DNA of 64,000 nucleotides from Gluconacetobacter takamatsuzukensis (GCF_014174275.1 NZ_JABEQK010000001.1:124001-188000), one strand, 5' to 3'; positions 27,556 through 36,624 are shown, counted from the stretch's first letter. Notes: generated from the letters alone by a model not told the origin. Numbers and translations are program-made.

Positions 27556-28649
27556 GCCGCGCGCGCCCGCCGCTGGGACAGCAGGTCGGCGATCTGGCCG
27601 CGCAGCATGAACGCCGTCAGGGCCGCCAGCAGGACGGGTGCCCACCAGATGCCGGGAAAAGATGCCACCATGCCGTGCTGCACCCAGGTGCGGGCGGAGG
27701 TGTAGAGCAGGTAATAGACGAAGAAGATCAGGATCGCGGTCCCCAGTTTGCCGTAGCGGTTCTGGCGGGGGCGCCCGCGCGCCAGCGGCACGGCGAGCAT
27801 CGCCAGCAGGATGGTGGTCAGGGGCGTGGACAGGCGCCACTGGAATTCGGCCACATCCGCCGGCTTGTGCGAGAGGGCGAGGCGCAGGCTGCCGGCCGTC
27901 ACCGAACTGTAGTTTGGTGCTTCCGCGACGTGGCGGTTCGGGTCCTGCGTGATTTCGCGCACGGTCAGGATCTGGTCGTGCGCCCCCGGCGCGGTGCCGA
28001 TATCGTAGATATGGGCGTTCTTCAGACGCACATAGAGGTCGGTGCGGCCATTGCTGTCTTCAGCCACCGGATAGCCGAGTTCGGCATGGATGATCCTGGT
28101 ATCGGTGGCGCGGTGCAGCTGGACGAAGATATCGCGTGCCGGGCCGTTGGGGCCCTGGCGCCGGGTCAGGAAGATGACGCGTGCGCCGTTCTGCACGACA
28201 TAGAAGGTGCCGGCCTGCATCGCATCGACGTCCAGCGTCAGTTCGGCGCTGCGCGACAGGGCATGCAGGCGGTCGTAAGCCCAGGGGCGTACCACCAGCG
28301 ACAGGAGGCCGACCCCGATGGCGACGCAGCCGGCGAGAATCATGACATGGCGCAGCAGCATGCCGGGGGTGACCCGCAGGGCATGCAGCGCCGTGATTTC
28401 GGAATTGCCGTACAGGGTACCCAGCGCCAGCACGATCGACAGGTACAGCGCCACCGGCACCAGCACTTCCAGGCTGATCAGGAGCTTGAGCGTGATCAGT
28501 TCCAGGATCGTGTTGGTGGACAGCAAGCCGTTTACCGCGTCCGACAGGAAGTCGGCGGCGCTGTAGCCGGCGAACAGCGCCATGCAGACGACCAGCATGG
28601 CCGCCAGGGGCTTCCCGATTTCGCGCAGAAGATAGGTGCGAATGATCAA
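27552..28649 (-). CDS. lptF: LPS export permease LptF
   Basis: A 365-residue YjgP/YjgQ-family protein, the partner of LptG in the LPS export complex. It begins IIRTYLLREIGKPLAAML; the segment YGNSEITALHALRVTPGMLLRH is the conserved cytosolic coupling region that contacts the LptB ATPase, followed by a periplasmic domain and C-terminal helices. The only start that keeps the conserved N-terminus is TTG at 28649; no ATG lies in frame nearby and no clear ribosome site is seen. First gene of a two-gene operon with lptG. Confidence 0.87.
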   Translation of the reverse strand: MIIRTYLLREIGKPLAAMLVVCMALFAGYSAADFLSDAVNGLLSTNTILELITLKLLISLEVLVPVALYLSIVLALGTLYGNSEITALHALRVTPGMLLRHVMILAGCVAIGVGLLSLVVRPWAYDRLHALSRSAELTLDVDAMQAGTFYVVQNGARVIFLTRRQGPNGPARDIFVQLHRATDTRIIHAELGYPVAEDSNGRTDLYVRLKNAHIYDIGTAPGAHDQILTVREITQDPNRHVAEAPNYSSVTAGSLRLALSHKPADVAEFQWRLSTPLTTILLAMLAVPLARGRPRQNRYGKLGTAILIFFVYYLLYTSARTWVQHGMVASFPGIWWAPVLLAALTAFMLRGQIADLLSQRRARAA

Positions 28650-28817
28650 GGTATGAAAACCGTCTGTCGGGGACGCGTGTCGCGTCGGGGCGCACGAGTT
28701 GTTTCCTCCGTCCCGTCACGCCGGACGGGCGCGGCCTGCGCCGCGTGTGAACGCACCCCTGATCGCGCAAGGATAAAAGAGGGGTCCGCTTTCGTCAAAT
28801 CGGTGGTGCCGGCCGGT

Positions 28818-30101
28818 TCAGGAGCCGGAGGGCGGGAGGATCGGCGAGCCGGTGCGCAGCAGGTGTTTCAACCAGCGCCAGGATTGACGTCGATACAGGC
28901 GCCATTGGGGGGCCTTCCACCCTTCGACGGGAGCGGGCGGGGCGGCCAGGCGTTCGGAGATCGCGGCCATGATCCGCGTGGCGCGGGCCTCCCATGTCAG
29001 GGTGCGGCTTTCCGCCAGCGCCGCTTCGGCGAGGCGCGCGCACAGGGCAGGGTCGTCGGTCATGCGCCGCACTGCATCCGCCAGGGCCTGGGGGGAATCG
29101 GGGCGGCAGAGATAGGCATTGTCCGCGTGGCGCAGGACTTCGCACACGTCGGGGGTGTCGCCGGCCAGGATCGGGCGGCCCGATGCCATGTAGAAGAACA
29201 GCTTGAGCGGCAGCACCGTCGACCCGAAGCGCGTCAGGGGCTGAAGCGAGGGCGGGATCAGCAGGACATCGGCGGCCGTGACATACAGGCCCAGGGTTTC
29301 CGACGGCTGGAAGGGAACGATCCGCACGTTGGACAGGGAGCGGGCCTGCTCCTCGATGGGGCCTTCGCCATAGGACCCGACCAGGATGAAGAGGCGGTCG
29401 GGCAGCAGGCGTGCGGCCTCGATGACCACCTCCAGCCCCTTTCGCTGGTTGATCCGGCCCGTATAGACGATGGTCCGCGCGGCCGCGGGGATGGAGAGAG
29501 CCTGTCGGGCGGCGTCCGGCGCCGGGGCGGCATCCAGCCGTCCGGGCTCGAAGCCGTTATGGATGCAGCGCAGTTTTGCGGCGGGTACGCCCAGTTCCAG
29601 ATATTTCTGCCGCGTATAGTCCGAATGGCAGATATTGAGGATGAAGCGGGGATGGCTCATCAGCCGGTGGAGCCAGCGGCGCAGCGGCGGGATCTGGTCG
29701 GGCCACGGGCGATAATGGTCGAAGACCACGCGCTGGCCGAACCGGATGGCCATCCAGGCGATCCACAGATTGCGGGTATAGACCAGATCGGCCCGGCGGA
29801 AGGCGCTGCGGCAGACGATGGTCAGGCCGCACATCAGATGCCTCAGGATGGCGGGGCCGAGCGGTGCCCAGGCCCGCACCACCGTCAGGCCCGTGGACGC
29901 GCGCAGGGCCGCGCAGGCCGCCTGGTCGCGCATGGGAACGTGCAGCCGCGCACGAGGCGCCAGGCGGGCCAGGTAGCGGGCAGTGGTAATGAAGACTTCG
30001 GCGTCGGCTTCGGCACTTGGGAGCGGATTTTCGAACGCGAAAAGGATTCCGATCCCCGCATCCGGGTTTCCGGCATGGCCGCTCTGTCTCACTGGTCGCA
30101 T
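28818..30101 (-). CDS. Glycosyltransferase family 4-type enzyme
   Basis: A 427-residue GT-B-fold glycosyltransferase. The C-terminal nucleotide-sugar domain has TIVYTGRINQRKGLEVVIEAARLLPD (about 232-257), followed by the FVGSYGE-like strand and the PLKLFFYMASGRPILAGDTPDVCEVL region, with the Glu of the E-x7-E type motif less regular than usual. It is probably cytoplasmic or membrane-associated and may make a surface polysaccharide or LPS sugar; its position downstream of the lptFG operon on the same strand is suggestive only. The start at 30101 is uncertain because the frame lacks a clear ribosome site. Confidence 0.82.
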   Translation of the reverse strand: MRPVRQSGHAGNPDAGIGILFAFENPLPSAEADAEVFITTARYLARLAPRARLHVPMRDQAACAALRASTGLTVVRAWAPLGPAILRHLMCGLTIVCRSAFRRADLVYTRNLWIAWMAIRFGQRVVFDHYRPWPDQIPPLRRWLHRLMSHPRFILNICHSDYTRQKYLELGVPAAKLRCIHNGFEPGRLDAAPAPDAARQALSIPAAARTIVYTGRINQRKGLEVVIEAARLLPDRLFILVGSYGEGPIEEQARSLSNVRIVPFQPSETLGLYVTAADVLLIPPSLQPLTRFGSTVLPLKLFFYMASGRPILAGDTPDVCEVLRHADNAYLCRPDSPQALADAVRRMTDDPALCARLAEAALAESRTLTWEARATRIMAAISERLAAPPAPVEGWKAPQWRLYRRQSWRWLKHLLRTGSPILPPSGS

Positions 30102-30287
30102 CCATCAGGCTTTTGTCCGGGCGCTGGCCCGCCGATGGCGCATATGACCGGGAACGTCCGCGGCTGTCCAGAAGGAGGCCGCCATGCCGGGGGCGGGTGG
30201 CGGATGCAACCATCATGGGCATGGCGCGCTACGAAGTCGGGTGACGGCCCGCCTTTGGGGGGCCTGTCCGGTTCGGAGGAAATCGTC

Positions 30288-30608
30288 ATGCGTGATCTGA
30301 CCGACATCGAGATCCTGTCGCATCTGACCGCGCTGCGCGCGCAGGTGTCGGGCTTGTGTTCGGCCTTGCAGATGCCACGGACCACCCAGGAGCCTCCGCC
30401 GGCACGGAAGGCGGCGGACGGTGAAATCGTGGCGGTTACGCTGAACGATTCCGTTCTGCGCCGTGTCGCGGACTGGCAGGCGCGGCAGGCGGACCTGCCG
30501 AATCGCGCGATCGCGCTGGAGCGGATGATCGAGGCTTTTCTCGATCTGGATGCCTGGTCCCGGCGCCCTGGCCTGAACGGGGCGGGCTCGGAGGGCGCCG
30601 GAGCCTAG
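30288..30608 (+). CDS. Small protein with ribbon-helix-helix-like segment
   Basis: A 106-residue protein with no family recognised with certainty. ATG 30288 follows an excellent ribosome site (GGAGGA), which supports it as a real gene. The N-terminus (MRDLTDIEILSHLTALRAQVSGL) looks helical; residues about 45-85, EIVAVTLNDSVLRRVADWQ then NRAIALERMIEAFL, have the strand, helix, turn, helix pattern of MetJ/Arc-type DNA-binding proteins. It could therefore be a small repressor. It is divergent from the glycosyltransferase and convergent with the next gene. Confidence 0.55.
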   Translation: MRDLTDIEILSHLTALRAQVSGLCSALQMPRTTQEPPPARKAADGEIVAVTLNDSVLRRVADWQARQADLPNRAIALERMIEAFLDLDAWSRRPGLNGAGSEGAGA

Positions 30609-30626
30609 CCCCGGCGCCGCGGTGGG

Positions 30627-30962
30627 TTACGGCCAGCCGGTCGCCGGAATATCGAAATGATGGATCAGTTCATGGTCCGGCAGCTGTGCCAGTTCCTTGG
30701 GTACGGCCAGGATCAGCCTGTCCTGGGTGGTGGCGGCCAGTTCCGCCCGGATTGCGTGCAGGAGATGGCCCGGCGCGGCCAGGATGAAGCGGCTGATCGT
30801 GCCGTCCGTCACGCGGCGATTCAGCGTCTCGGCGATCGTGGTCGCGAAATGTTCGGTGGTCGCGATGTGCTCGATCGTGTGCAGCGCGTGTCCTTCGTGG
30901 CGTAGCAGGCGCGCCGTGTGTGCGTCGGCGACGACATATGTCACGGGGTCGATCGTTGTCAT
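30627..30962 (-). CDS. Host-attachment-like (baeRF-type) small protein
   Basis: A 111-residue protein resembling the family annotated as required for attachment to host cells. It has TYVVADAHTARLLRHEG at the start, then a FATTIAETLNRRVTDG helix and LILAAPGHLLHAIRAEL, ending in strands with the DHELIHHFDIP segment. These domains are related to archaeo-eukaryotic release-factor folds; biochemical function is unknown. ATG 30962 is used, with GGGAGAAGAAG before it; a GTG 39 bases upstream is also in frame. It lies close downstream of the tyrA-like gene and may be co-transcribed. Confidence 0.75.
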   Translation of the reverse strand: MTTIDPVTYVVADAHTARLLRHEGHALHTIEHIATTEHFATTIAETLNRRVTDGTISRFILAAPGHLLHAIRAELAATTQDRLILAVPKELAQLPDHELIHHFDIPATGWP

Positions 30963-30997
30963 GATCTTCTTCTCCCTCTCGAAGAGCTCTTCATCTT

Positions 30998-31786
30998 TCA
31001 CTGGAACGCCGTTTCGGGGAAGAGGGCTGCGTCGTGCGCGTCATCACTTTCCGCGATCCGGCCGGCGATAGTGAAGAATCGCCGGCGGACTGCCCCCGCA
31101 TGGGGGTTGAGATGCGCGATGGCGTGCGAGACCTCCGGTGCGTCGTTCTGCACCATGGCGGCGGCGGTGCGGATCAGGTCGAAGCTGCTGGTGCTGATCC
31201 GCTCGGGCATCGGGCCCATTTCGGAGAGGATGCGCGCGAGCAGGTGCGTCAGGCCTTGCGCCATCGCGGCGTCGCGGTCGTGGGCGTCGGGCGTGGTCAG
31301 GATGACGTCCAGGCCCAGGGTCCGGCGCAGGAACGCAGAGAGCGGGGCGGCGCTGGTGCCGCGCAGGGGGCAGAGCACGATCCGGTGGCCGGCGATGCCG
31401 TTCCTTGCGCTCTGCGGGCCGAACAGGGGGTGGGTGGCGATGATGCGGACATGCGGCGGCAGTTCGCGGCACAGGATGTCCGCCGGCAGGATCTTGACCG
31501 ATCCGACATCGGCCACCAGCGCACGATGCGGCAGGTGGGGGCCGATGGCGCGCGCGGCCGCCTGCATCCGTGCGACCGGAACCGCTAGGATCACGATCGG
31601 GCAGCGTGCCGCGTCTTCCAGCGTCGTTGCCGTGATTCCGGGCTGGAGGGGGCCCGGCGAAAGCAAAGGATCGTGGACGCGGATGGGGCAGTGGGGGGCA
31701 AGGTGGGTGGCGATCAGCCGGCCGAAGGCGCCGAAGCCGAACAGGCCGACCAGGGGAGGGGAAGGAAGAGACGATCTGTCTGACAT
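30998..31786 (-). CDS. tyrA: Prephenate dehydrogenase family protein
   Basis: A 262-residue Rossmann-fold dehydrogenase with GLFGFGAFGRLIATHL (about residues 14-29) binding NAD(P), VIILAVPV, LVADVGSVKI and IIATHPLFGPQSARNGIAG. The last corresponds to the prephenate dehydrogenase His-Pro-x-FGP motif. The C-terminal helical dimer domain follows, short compared with many TyrA proteins. The usual role is oxidative decarboxylation of prephenate or arogenate for tyrosine synthesis. No chorismate mutase domain or ACT domain is present. Symbol assigned with moderate certainty, since TyrA-like proteins also serve other pathways. Confidence 0.82.
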   Translation of the reverse strand: MSDRSSLPSPPLVGLFGFGAFGRLIATHLAPHCPIRVHDPLLSPGPLQPGITATTLEDAARCPIVILAVPVARMQAAARAIGPHLPHRALVADVGSVKILPADILCRELPPHVRIIATHPLFGPQSARNGIAGHRIVLCPLRGTSAAPLSAFLRRTLGLDVILTTPDAHDRDAAMAQGLTHLLARILSEMGPMPERISTSSFDLIRTAAAMVQNDAPEVSHAIAHLNPHAGAVRRRFFTIAGRIAESDDAHDAALFPETAFQ

Positions 31787-31875
31787 GACACGGCTTTCGG
31801 GAAGCTGCGTTGCCAGGTGACGTCTTGAATGTTCGACCGCTGACGACGCAGCGGTTGAACAGAATAATACGCCCC

Positions 31876-31894
31876 CGCCGCTATGAGTGCGGCG
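31876..31894 (-). terminator. Hairpin at the end of the oxidase operon
   Basis: CGCCGC (31876-31881), 7-base loop, GCGGCG (31889-31894), between the last oxidase-operon gene and tyrA; read on the minus strand it is followed by GGGGGCGTATTATT. Confidence 0.45.
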
Positions 31895-31939
31895 CGTAAT
31901 ACAGTCCAGACAGGAAGGACGGGGTGATCATGGAGGCAA

Positions 31940-32668
31940 CTAAGGGGATTTGGCGGGGTCGGTCAAGGGTGTTGCCTGGGCCGCGACCAGGAGCCATGTC
32001 CCGACGACCTGGAGGGGCAGGCCGGCTACCAGCATGACGAAGCCTGCCCAGTGCTGGTCTTCGAGCGGGGTCAGGTCCCACCGGCAGAGAACGTCCAGAT
32101 AGGGTGCGTAGAGTACGTGCGGCGCCGTCATCCACACCACCGCCACCACCGTCATGGGCAGGCTGCCCAGCAGCGCATAGGCGCCGGCCAGCGGCGCGCG
32201 CCGGATGACCCGGCTGCCGGGCATCAGCTGGGCCCAGAAGAGCAGGCCGGCCAGCAGGTCCAGCAGGCCCAGGGGTGCGCTGAACAGGGCGTTGGCCAAG
32301 GATCGGTCGAGGATCGCGGGCAGGCCGGTCGCCACCGCCAGACCGCCGAACAGGGCGGCGGCCACGCCGGGGTCGCGGGTCCAGCCTGCCACATGGGCCG
32401 GGCGTGGGGCAGGGGCGGGGATGGCCAGCAGCAGGAAGGGCGGGACGACCTGCCCCAGCGTCATCAGGGCGAGCGTGTATTGGGTCATCGAGGTCAGCGG
32501 GTCGCGCAGGCCCAGGCAGGAGGCCGCCAGCAGGGCCGTGCCGGTGGCCCCGGCCGCCAGCCGCCATGCCGGCCGCCGGTGCCGGGCGGCCAGGAGCAGG
32601 ATCGCGGTGCCGCCGAGCAGCCCGGCGGCGATCCAGCCGGCCTGGAAGAGGGGGCTCCAGCCCCTCAT
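31940..32668 (-). CDS. ctaG: CtaG-type (caa3-family) cytochrome c oxidase assembly membrane protein
   Basis: A 242-residue, probably seven-helix membrane protein of the caa3_CtaG family, which helps assemble copper centres of terminal oxidases. Conserved features: DPLTSMTQYTLALMTLGQVVPPFLLLAIPAP, HVLYAPY and EDQHWAGFVML, all in the usual order. It overlaps the upstream SCO gene in an ATGA and ends the oxidase operon. This is the helical Bacillus-type CtaG, not the Cox11-type protein that carries the same name. Confidence 0.87.
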   Translation of the reverse strand: MRGWSPLFQAGWIAAGLLGGTAILLLAARHRRPAWRLAAGATGTALLAASCLGLRDPLTSMTQYTLALMTLGQVVPPFLLLAIPAPAPRPAHVAGWTRDPGVAAALFGGLAVATGLPAILDRSLANALFSAPLGLLDLLAGLLFWAQLMPGSRVIRRAPLAGAYALLGSLPMTVVAVVWMTAPHVLYAPYLDVLCRWDLTPLEDQHWAGFVMLVAGLPLQVVGTWLLVAAQATPLTDPAKSP

Positions 32669-33270
32669 GGGGACAGGGCCGCATGGATGTCGGCGGCCAT
32701 GGATGCGGGATCGTTCAGTTGGGTCATGCCGTAGCGCGCGCGCATCCGCCCGTCCGGGCCGACCAGCGTCAGGACCGAATTGTGGTTGATGTGGCCGTCG
32801 GTGCCCGTCCAGCCGATTCCCCAGGCGCGGGCGGCCCGGGCCATTTCGGCCGGGCGGCCGGTCAGGCCGGTAGGGGTGGGCTGGAAGTGGGAGAGGAAGG
32901 CATGCAGCACGGCGGGGGTGTCGTGCGTGGGGTCCAGCGTGACGAACAGGACCCCGGTCCGCGCCGCATCCGGGCCCAGGCGGGCGAAGAGCGGTTCCAG
33001 CGCCGCGAGGACGGTCGGGCAGACATCGGGGCAGCGCACATAGCCGAAATAGACCAGCGTTGCCCGTCCATGCAGCGTGGCCGGGTCGAACGCGCGGCCC
33101 AGATCGTCGCGCAAGGCCAGGCCGGGGGCCGGGACCGGCGGGACGGGAGAGCCGAAGCGGCCGAAGTTGCCGCTCCAGCCCGCATAAAGCGCCAGCAGGG
33201 CCAGGATGGCGGCCACCGTGCAGGCGGCGCGCCGCAGCGACTGGCGGACCGGTGGGGCGAGCGCCGTCAC
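32665..33270 (-). CDS. SCO1/SenC/PrrC copper chaperone
   Basis: A 201-residue membrane-anchored thioredoxin-fold protein that delivers copper to the CuA site of oxidase subunit II. An N-terminal signal anchor (about 15-30) precedes the core, with YFGYVRCPDVCPTVLA (Cu-binding C-x3-C), FVTLDPTHDTPAVLHAFL, and the third ligand His in DGHINHNS. Ten bases separate it from the oxidase subunit I stop, and its stop overlaps ctaG. All SCO copper ligands are present. Confidence 0.92.
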   Translation of the reverse strand: MTALAPPVRQSLRRAACTVAAILALLALYAGWSGNFGRFGSPVPPVPAPGLALRDDLGRAFDPATLHGRATLVYFGYVRCPDVCPTVLAALEPLFARLGPDAARTGVLFVTLDPTHDTPAVLHAFLSHFQPTPTGLTGRPAEMARAARAWGIGWTGTDGHINHNSVLTLVGPDGRMRARYGMTQLNDPASMAADIHAALSP

Positions 33271-33280
33271 GCGGCCTGTC

Positions 33281-35026
33281 CTACCAGAGGATCCAGCCCG
33301 GTGCCCGCGTCACATGGTGCAGGAAGGGCCACAGGATGGGAATGTAGGCGGCGACGGTCGCCAGCGCCGTGACCCCGGTGAGCAGCCATATGTGATCCAG
33401 CGCGCGGATCAGGGGCGAGGCCGACTGTGCCGGGTTGGGCGGCGAGTCGATGGTGGAGCTGGCCGGGCCGCCGAAGGACTGGGCGAAGGGTATCGGCGGC
33501 GGGGCCGTGCGCCGGCCGAACAGGATGGTGCCGAAGAAGACGGCGAAGAACGTGTAGCTGGCCACCCACAGCAGGACGCCGCCCAGTGCGACCAGGGCCA
33601 GCGGGACCGACGCCATGCCGTACAGCGCATGATAGGTCTCGTGCGGGAGGGCGGACACCCAGGCCCGGCGCGGCACGCCGTAGAGGCCAGCCCATGTCAT
33701 GCCGATGGCGAAGATCGTCATGCCGACGAACCAGGTCCAGACGGAGAACAGCGCCAGCCGGCGGCTGACCAGCTGGCGGCCGGTCAGGTGCGGCACCATC
33801 CAGAAGCTGATTGCCATGAAGGTCATGGCGGTGACGCTGCCCACGGTGACATGGAAATGGCCGGGGATGAACGTGGTGTTATGGACGATGGCGTTGAGCT
33901 GCCAGCTGCCGTTGACGACGCCCGTGGCGCCGCCGAGGATGAAGGTGACGGCGGCGAGAACCTGTGCCGCCACGCTGGGATCGCCCCAGGGCAGGGCGCT
34001 GAACCAGCCGAACCAGCCCCTTCCGCCACGCAGGCGGCCGGCATATTCCAGGCTGAGCCCGATGGTGAAGGCCGTGACCAGGCTGGGGGTTGCCACCGAC
34101 ATGGTCAGCACCACCAGGATGCCGCGCCAGATGGACGAGAAGCCCGGGTCGGAGAATTGGTGGTGCGTGCCCACGGGCAGCGAGAAGATCATCAGCAGGG
34201 CGAAGGTGATCCGCGCCATCGGGTCCGAGATCAGCTTGCCGCCGACCTGGCGCGACAGCAGGCCGTACCACGAGACATAGGCCGGCATCAGCCAGAAATA
34301 GACGATCGGGTGGCCCGTCAGCCAGAACAGGGTGCGGTTGACGATCGGGTCGACGGTGCCGATCAGCCCCAGCGACCATGGGTCGAGCTGGAGCACCAGC
34401 TCGGCCACCACGCCCACGCCGGCCAGGCCCCACATCAGCATGGTGGTGAGCGACATGTAGGTGACCAGCGGCGTGATTTCGCCGGGACGGTGCCGGCGCC
34501 AGGTCGCGCGCATTTTCAGCAGGATCGGCAGCGGCATCGTGCTGCCGAGGGCCAGGAGCGTGATGCCGATATAGAAGAACGGGCTGCCCTTCAGCGGTGG
34601 ATAGAATGTCCACAGCACCGACGAGGAATTGTCGGCCATGGCATAGAACACGCACAGCGTGCCCAGGGCCATGACCGCGAAACAGGCGCGCCACATCGCG
34701 AGATTGGGCGCGACGCCCAGTTCGCGGGCCGGCAGGTAGACCAGCAGGCCGCAGGTGACGAAGAAGGTGAAGACGTAGCCGTTCATCACCCCATGGATGG
34801 TCAGGCCCTGGTAATAGCTTTGCAGCAGCGGGCGCAGGGCGGGGTAGGCGTCGATCCCGCCGTAGTTCAGCGCCTGGAGGGGGCCGATCGTCGCCCCGAC
34901 CAGCAGGGCGGAGAAACCCATGACCAGGAACGCCAGCATCAGCCGGCGCATGCTGGTGGCCGCGCGGTCGGAGTCGGACCGCGGAAGGGCGGAGGGAATT
35001 GTGTCGGCCGTGATGTCCATGCTCAT
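33281..35026 (-). CDS. ba3-type cytochrome c oxidase subunit I
   Basis: A 581-residue catalytic subunit of a B-family heme-copper oxidase (Thermus ba3-like), reducing O2 to water and pumping protons. Ligands visible: YYQGLTIHGVMNGYVFT (low-spin heme His), GHPIVYFWLMPAYV (CuB His and cross-linking Tyr; GHPIVY instead of the A-family GHPEVY), GTHHQFSDPG (two CuB His) and HNTTFIPGHFHVTVG (heme His). About 13 helices. Start ATG 35026 overlaps the stop of subunit II as ATGA. Acetic acid bacteria rely mainly on quinol oxidases, so a complete cytochrome c oxidase operon is notable. Confidence 0.95.
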   Translation of the reverse strand: MSMDITADTIPSALPRSDSDRAATSMRRLMLAFLVMGFSALLVGATIGPLQALNYGGIDAYPALRPLLQSYYQGLTIHGVMNGYVFTFFVTCGLLVYLPARELGVAPNLAMWRACFAVMALGTLCVFYAMADNSSSVLWTFYPPLKGSPFFYIGITLLALGSTMPLPILLKMRATWRRHRPGEITPLVTYMSLTTMLMWGLAGVGVVAELVLQLDPWSLGLIGTVDPIVNRTLFWLTGHPIVYFWLMPAYVSWYGLLSRQVGGKLISDPMARITFALLMIFSLPVGTHHQFSDPGFSSIWRGILVVLTMSVATPSLVTAFTIGLSLEYAGRLRGGRGWFGWFSALPWGDPSVAAQVLAAVTFILGGATGVVNGSWQLNAIVHNTTFIPGHFHVTVGSVTAMTFMAISFWMVPHLTGRQLVSRRLALFSVWTWFVGMTIFAIGMTWAGLYGVPRRAWVSALPHETYHALYGMASVPLALVALGGVLLWVASYTFFAVFFGTILFGRRTAPPPIPFAQSFGGPASSTIDSPPNPAQSASPLIRALDHIWLLTGVTALATVAAYIPILWPFLHHVTRAPGWILW

Positions 35027-35553
35027 GGCGTGCCTGCCGGATCGACGATGATGCGGGCCACCATGGCATGGTGGAACATGCCGCAATATTCGTTGCAGAG
35101 GATGCGGAACAGTCCGGCATGCCGGAATGTGTATCTGACCGTGCCGACCACGCCCGGCACCGCCGTGAGGTTGACCGGCGTGCCCTGGATTTCGAAACCG
35201 TGCAGCACGTCGGCGCTGGTGACGTAGAAGGTGATCTCGGCGCCTTCGGGCACATGGATCACGTCCGGCGACCAGTGCCAGGCGCGGCCGACTACATATA
35301 CCGCATAGGCGTTAGGGCCGGTGCGTACCACCTTGCCGTCCTGGAACGCGGCTTCGCGCGCCGGGGCCTGCGGGTCGGTCGCGTAGGAATGGGTGCCGGT
35401 CACCAGGCCGTAATCATGGACGACGTAGAACATCGTCCCGATCGTGAGCAGTACCAGCATGACGAGTACGCCGAAGATCCAGAATCGCTCGTGCCGTTCG
35501 GCCGAGGCATGGAAGGCGGCTTCGAAAGGGCTCATGCCCGTATTATTGTCCAT
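35023..35553 (-). CDS. ba3-type cytochrome c oxidase subunit II (CuA)
   Basis: A 176-residue subunit with a single N-terminal transmembrane helix (about 25-45) and a periplasmic cupredoxin domain. CuA ligands are complete: the early His in SADVLHGFEIQG and the cluster CNEYCGMFHHAM, which provides Cys, Cys, His and Met plus the Glu carbonyl. It accepts electrons from cytochrome c and passes them to subunit I. Short size with one helix is typical of ba3 rather than aa3 enzymes. It overlaps subunit I by 4 bases; the small subunit gene is 16 bases upstream. Confidence 0.94.
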   Translation of the reverse strand: MDNNTGMSPFEAAFHASAERHERFWIFGVLVMLVLLTIGTMFYVVHDYGLVTGTHSYATDPQAPAREAAFQDGKVVRTGPNAYAVYVVGRAWHWSPDVIHVPEGAEITFYVTSADVLHGFEIQGTPVNLTAVPGVVGTVRYTFRHAGLFRILCNEYCGMFHHAMVARIIVDPAGTP

Positions 35554-35569
35554 AACCGTTCCTCTCCCG

Positions 35570-35728
35570 TCACGCGCGATGCAGGAAGATCACCGAGACC
35601 AGGATCCAGACCGCCAGCACCGCCACCAGCAGCACGCCGCTGACGACCCAGGTGCCGACGGGCCGGACCTCCATCACGGGTGGGCCGTTGCCCGCGTCCG
35701 TGTCGCCCTGTTCGGTCGGTGTGCTCAT
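35570..35728 (-). CDS. Small single-helix oxidase-associated subunit
   Basis: A 52-residue protein with a polar acidic N-terminus and one transmembrane helix (WVVSGVLLVAVLAVWILVSVIFL). Its place between the cytochrome c gene (ATGA overlap) and subunit II suggests a subunit IIa/CbaD-like accessory polypeptide, as ba3 oxidases carry a single-helix third subunit. Sequence similarity is not decisive at this length. Confidence 0.75.
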   Translation of the reverse strand: MSTPTEQGDTDAGNGPPVMEVRPVGTWVVSGVLLVAVLAVWILVSVIFLHRA

Positions 35729-36435
35729 TTCGTGCCTCCTGCGTTCGGGGCTGGCAGGCTTTGCACGTAGGCCGCCACGGCCTGCATGTCGGCATCGGCC
35801 ATGGCGTGGGTTTCCGTCACCATCATCTTGCCCATCGGGTCGCGATCCTTGCCCTGGTGCCATTGCCGCAGCTGTTCCAGCAGGTAGGGGGCGGATTGTC
35901 CGGCCAGGTGCGGGGCGAAGGCGCCCATGCCTTGGCCCGCCGGGCCGTGGCAGCCGCCGCACGGCATGACGCCGTGGGCCATGTCCCCTTTCTGGAACAC
36001 CTCCTTGCCGCGTGCGCGCAGCGCGTCGCCGGCCGGGTCGTTCTCGGCCGGGGGCGGTTCGGGCAGGGCGGCGTAATAGGCCGCGACATCCTGCATCTGC
36101 CTGGGCGTCAGCATCCGCGCATAGGGGGCCATCCAGCTGTTGCTGCGCTTGTCGGAGGCGAAGAAATCCAGCTGCTGGGCGATGTACGCGGCCGAGAAGC
36201 CCGCCAGGCGGGGGATGCCCACGTCGGGCTGTCCGGCACCGTTCATCAGATGGCAGGCCGAGCAGCCGACATGGCCGGTCAGCACGCCGCTTTCCGCGAT
36301 CGTGCGCCCTGCCGCCGGGTCGGGCGTGTCGGCCGCGTGGGACGGTTGCGCGGCCAGCAGGGTGAGTCCCAAGAGCGTCAGTACGCCAGCCCGTTGCCGG
36401 CCTGGACGGATGATGCTTCCCGCCGCCTGGTGCAT
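35725..36435 (-). CDS. Diheme cytochrome c, probable electron donor of the ba3 oxidase
   Basis: A 236-residue exported cytochrome c4/c-553-like protein. A signal peptide (about 1-35, ending QPSHA-A) is followed by two class I cytochrome domains, each with one heme motif: VGCSACHLMNGAG and MPCGGCHGPAGQG. Distal Met candidates are YARMLTPRQM and GKMM. ATG 36435 is chosen because GGGAGAAAGG lies just upstream and the signal peptide starts there; the frame is open a further 75 bases. First gene of the oxidase operon, divergent from the PQQ dehydrogenase, so it likely carries electrons from periplasmic alcohol oxidation to the oxidase. Confidence 0.93.
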   Translation of the reverse strand: MHQAAGSIIRPGRQRAGVLTLLGLTLLAAQPSHAADTPDPAAGRTIAESGVLTGHVGCSACHLMNGAGQPDVGIPRLAGFSAAYIAQQLDFFASDKRSNSWMAPYARMLTPRQMQDVAAYYAALPEPPPAENDPAGDALRARGKEVFQKGDMAHGVMPCGGCHGPAGQGMGAFAPHLAGQSAPYLLEQLRQWHQGKDRDPMGKMMVTETHAMADADMQAVAAYVQSLPAPNAGGTK

Positions 36436-36624
36436 GCCTTTCTCCCGTTCGGGTTTCTTGCCGATATGATACGCTATAGGCGATTGCCGGGGGGTGGGCA
36501 CATTCCGCAACCCCCGGCATCGCGGTTCGTGTTCTTGCTTATGGTCCCGCTCGCTCTTCGGCTGCGACTTTCCGATGTTGCCGGCGGCCTGTCACGGGGG
36601 CGGTTCCGATCCGGATATCCGACC

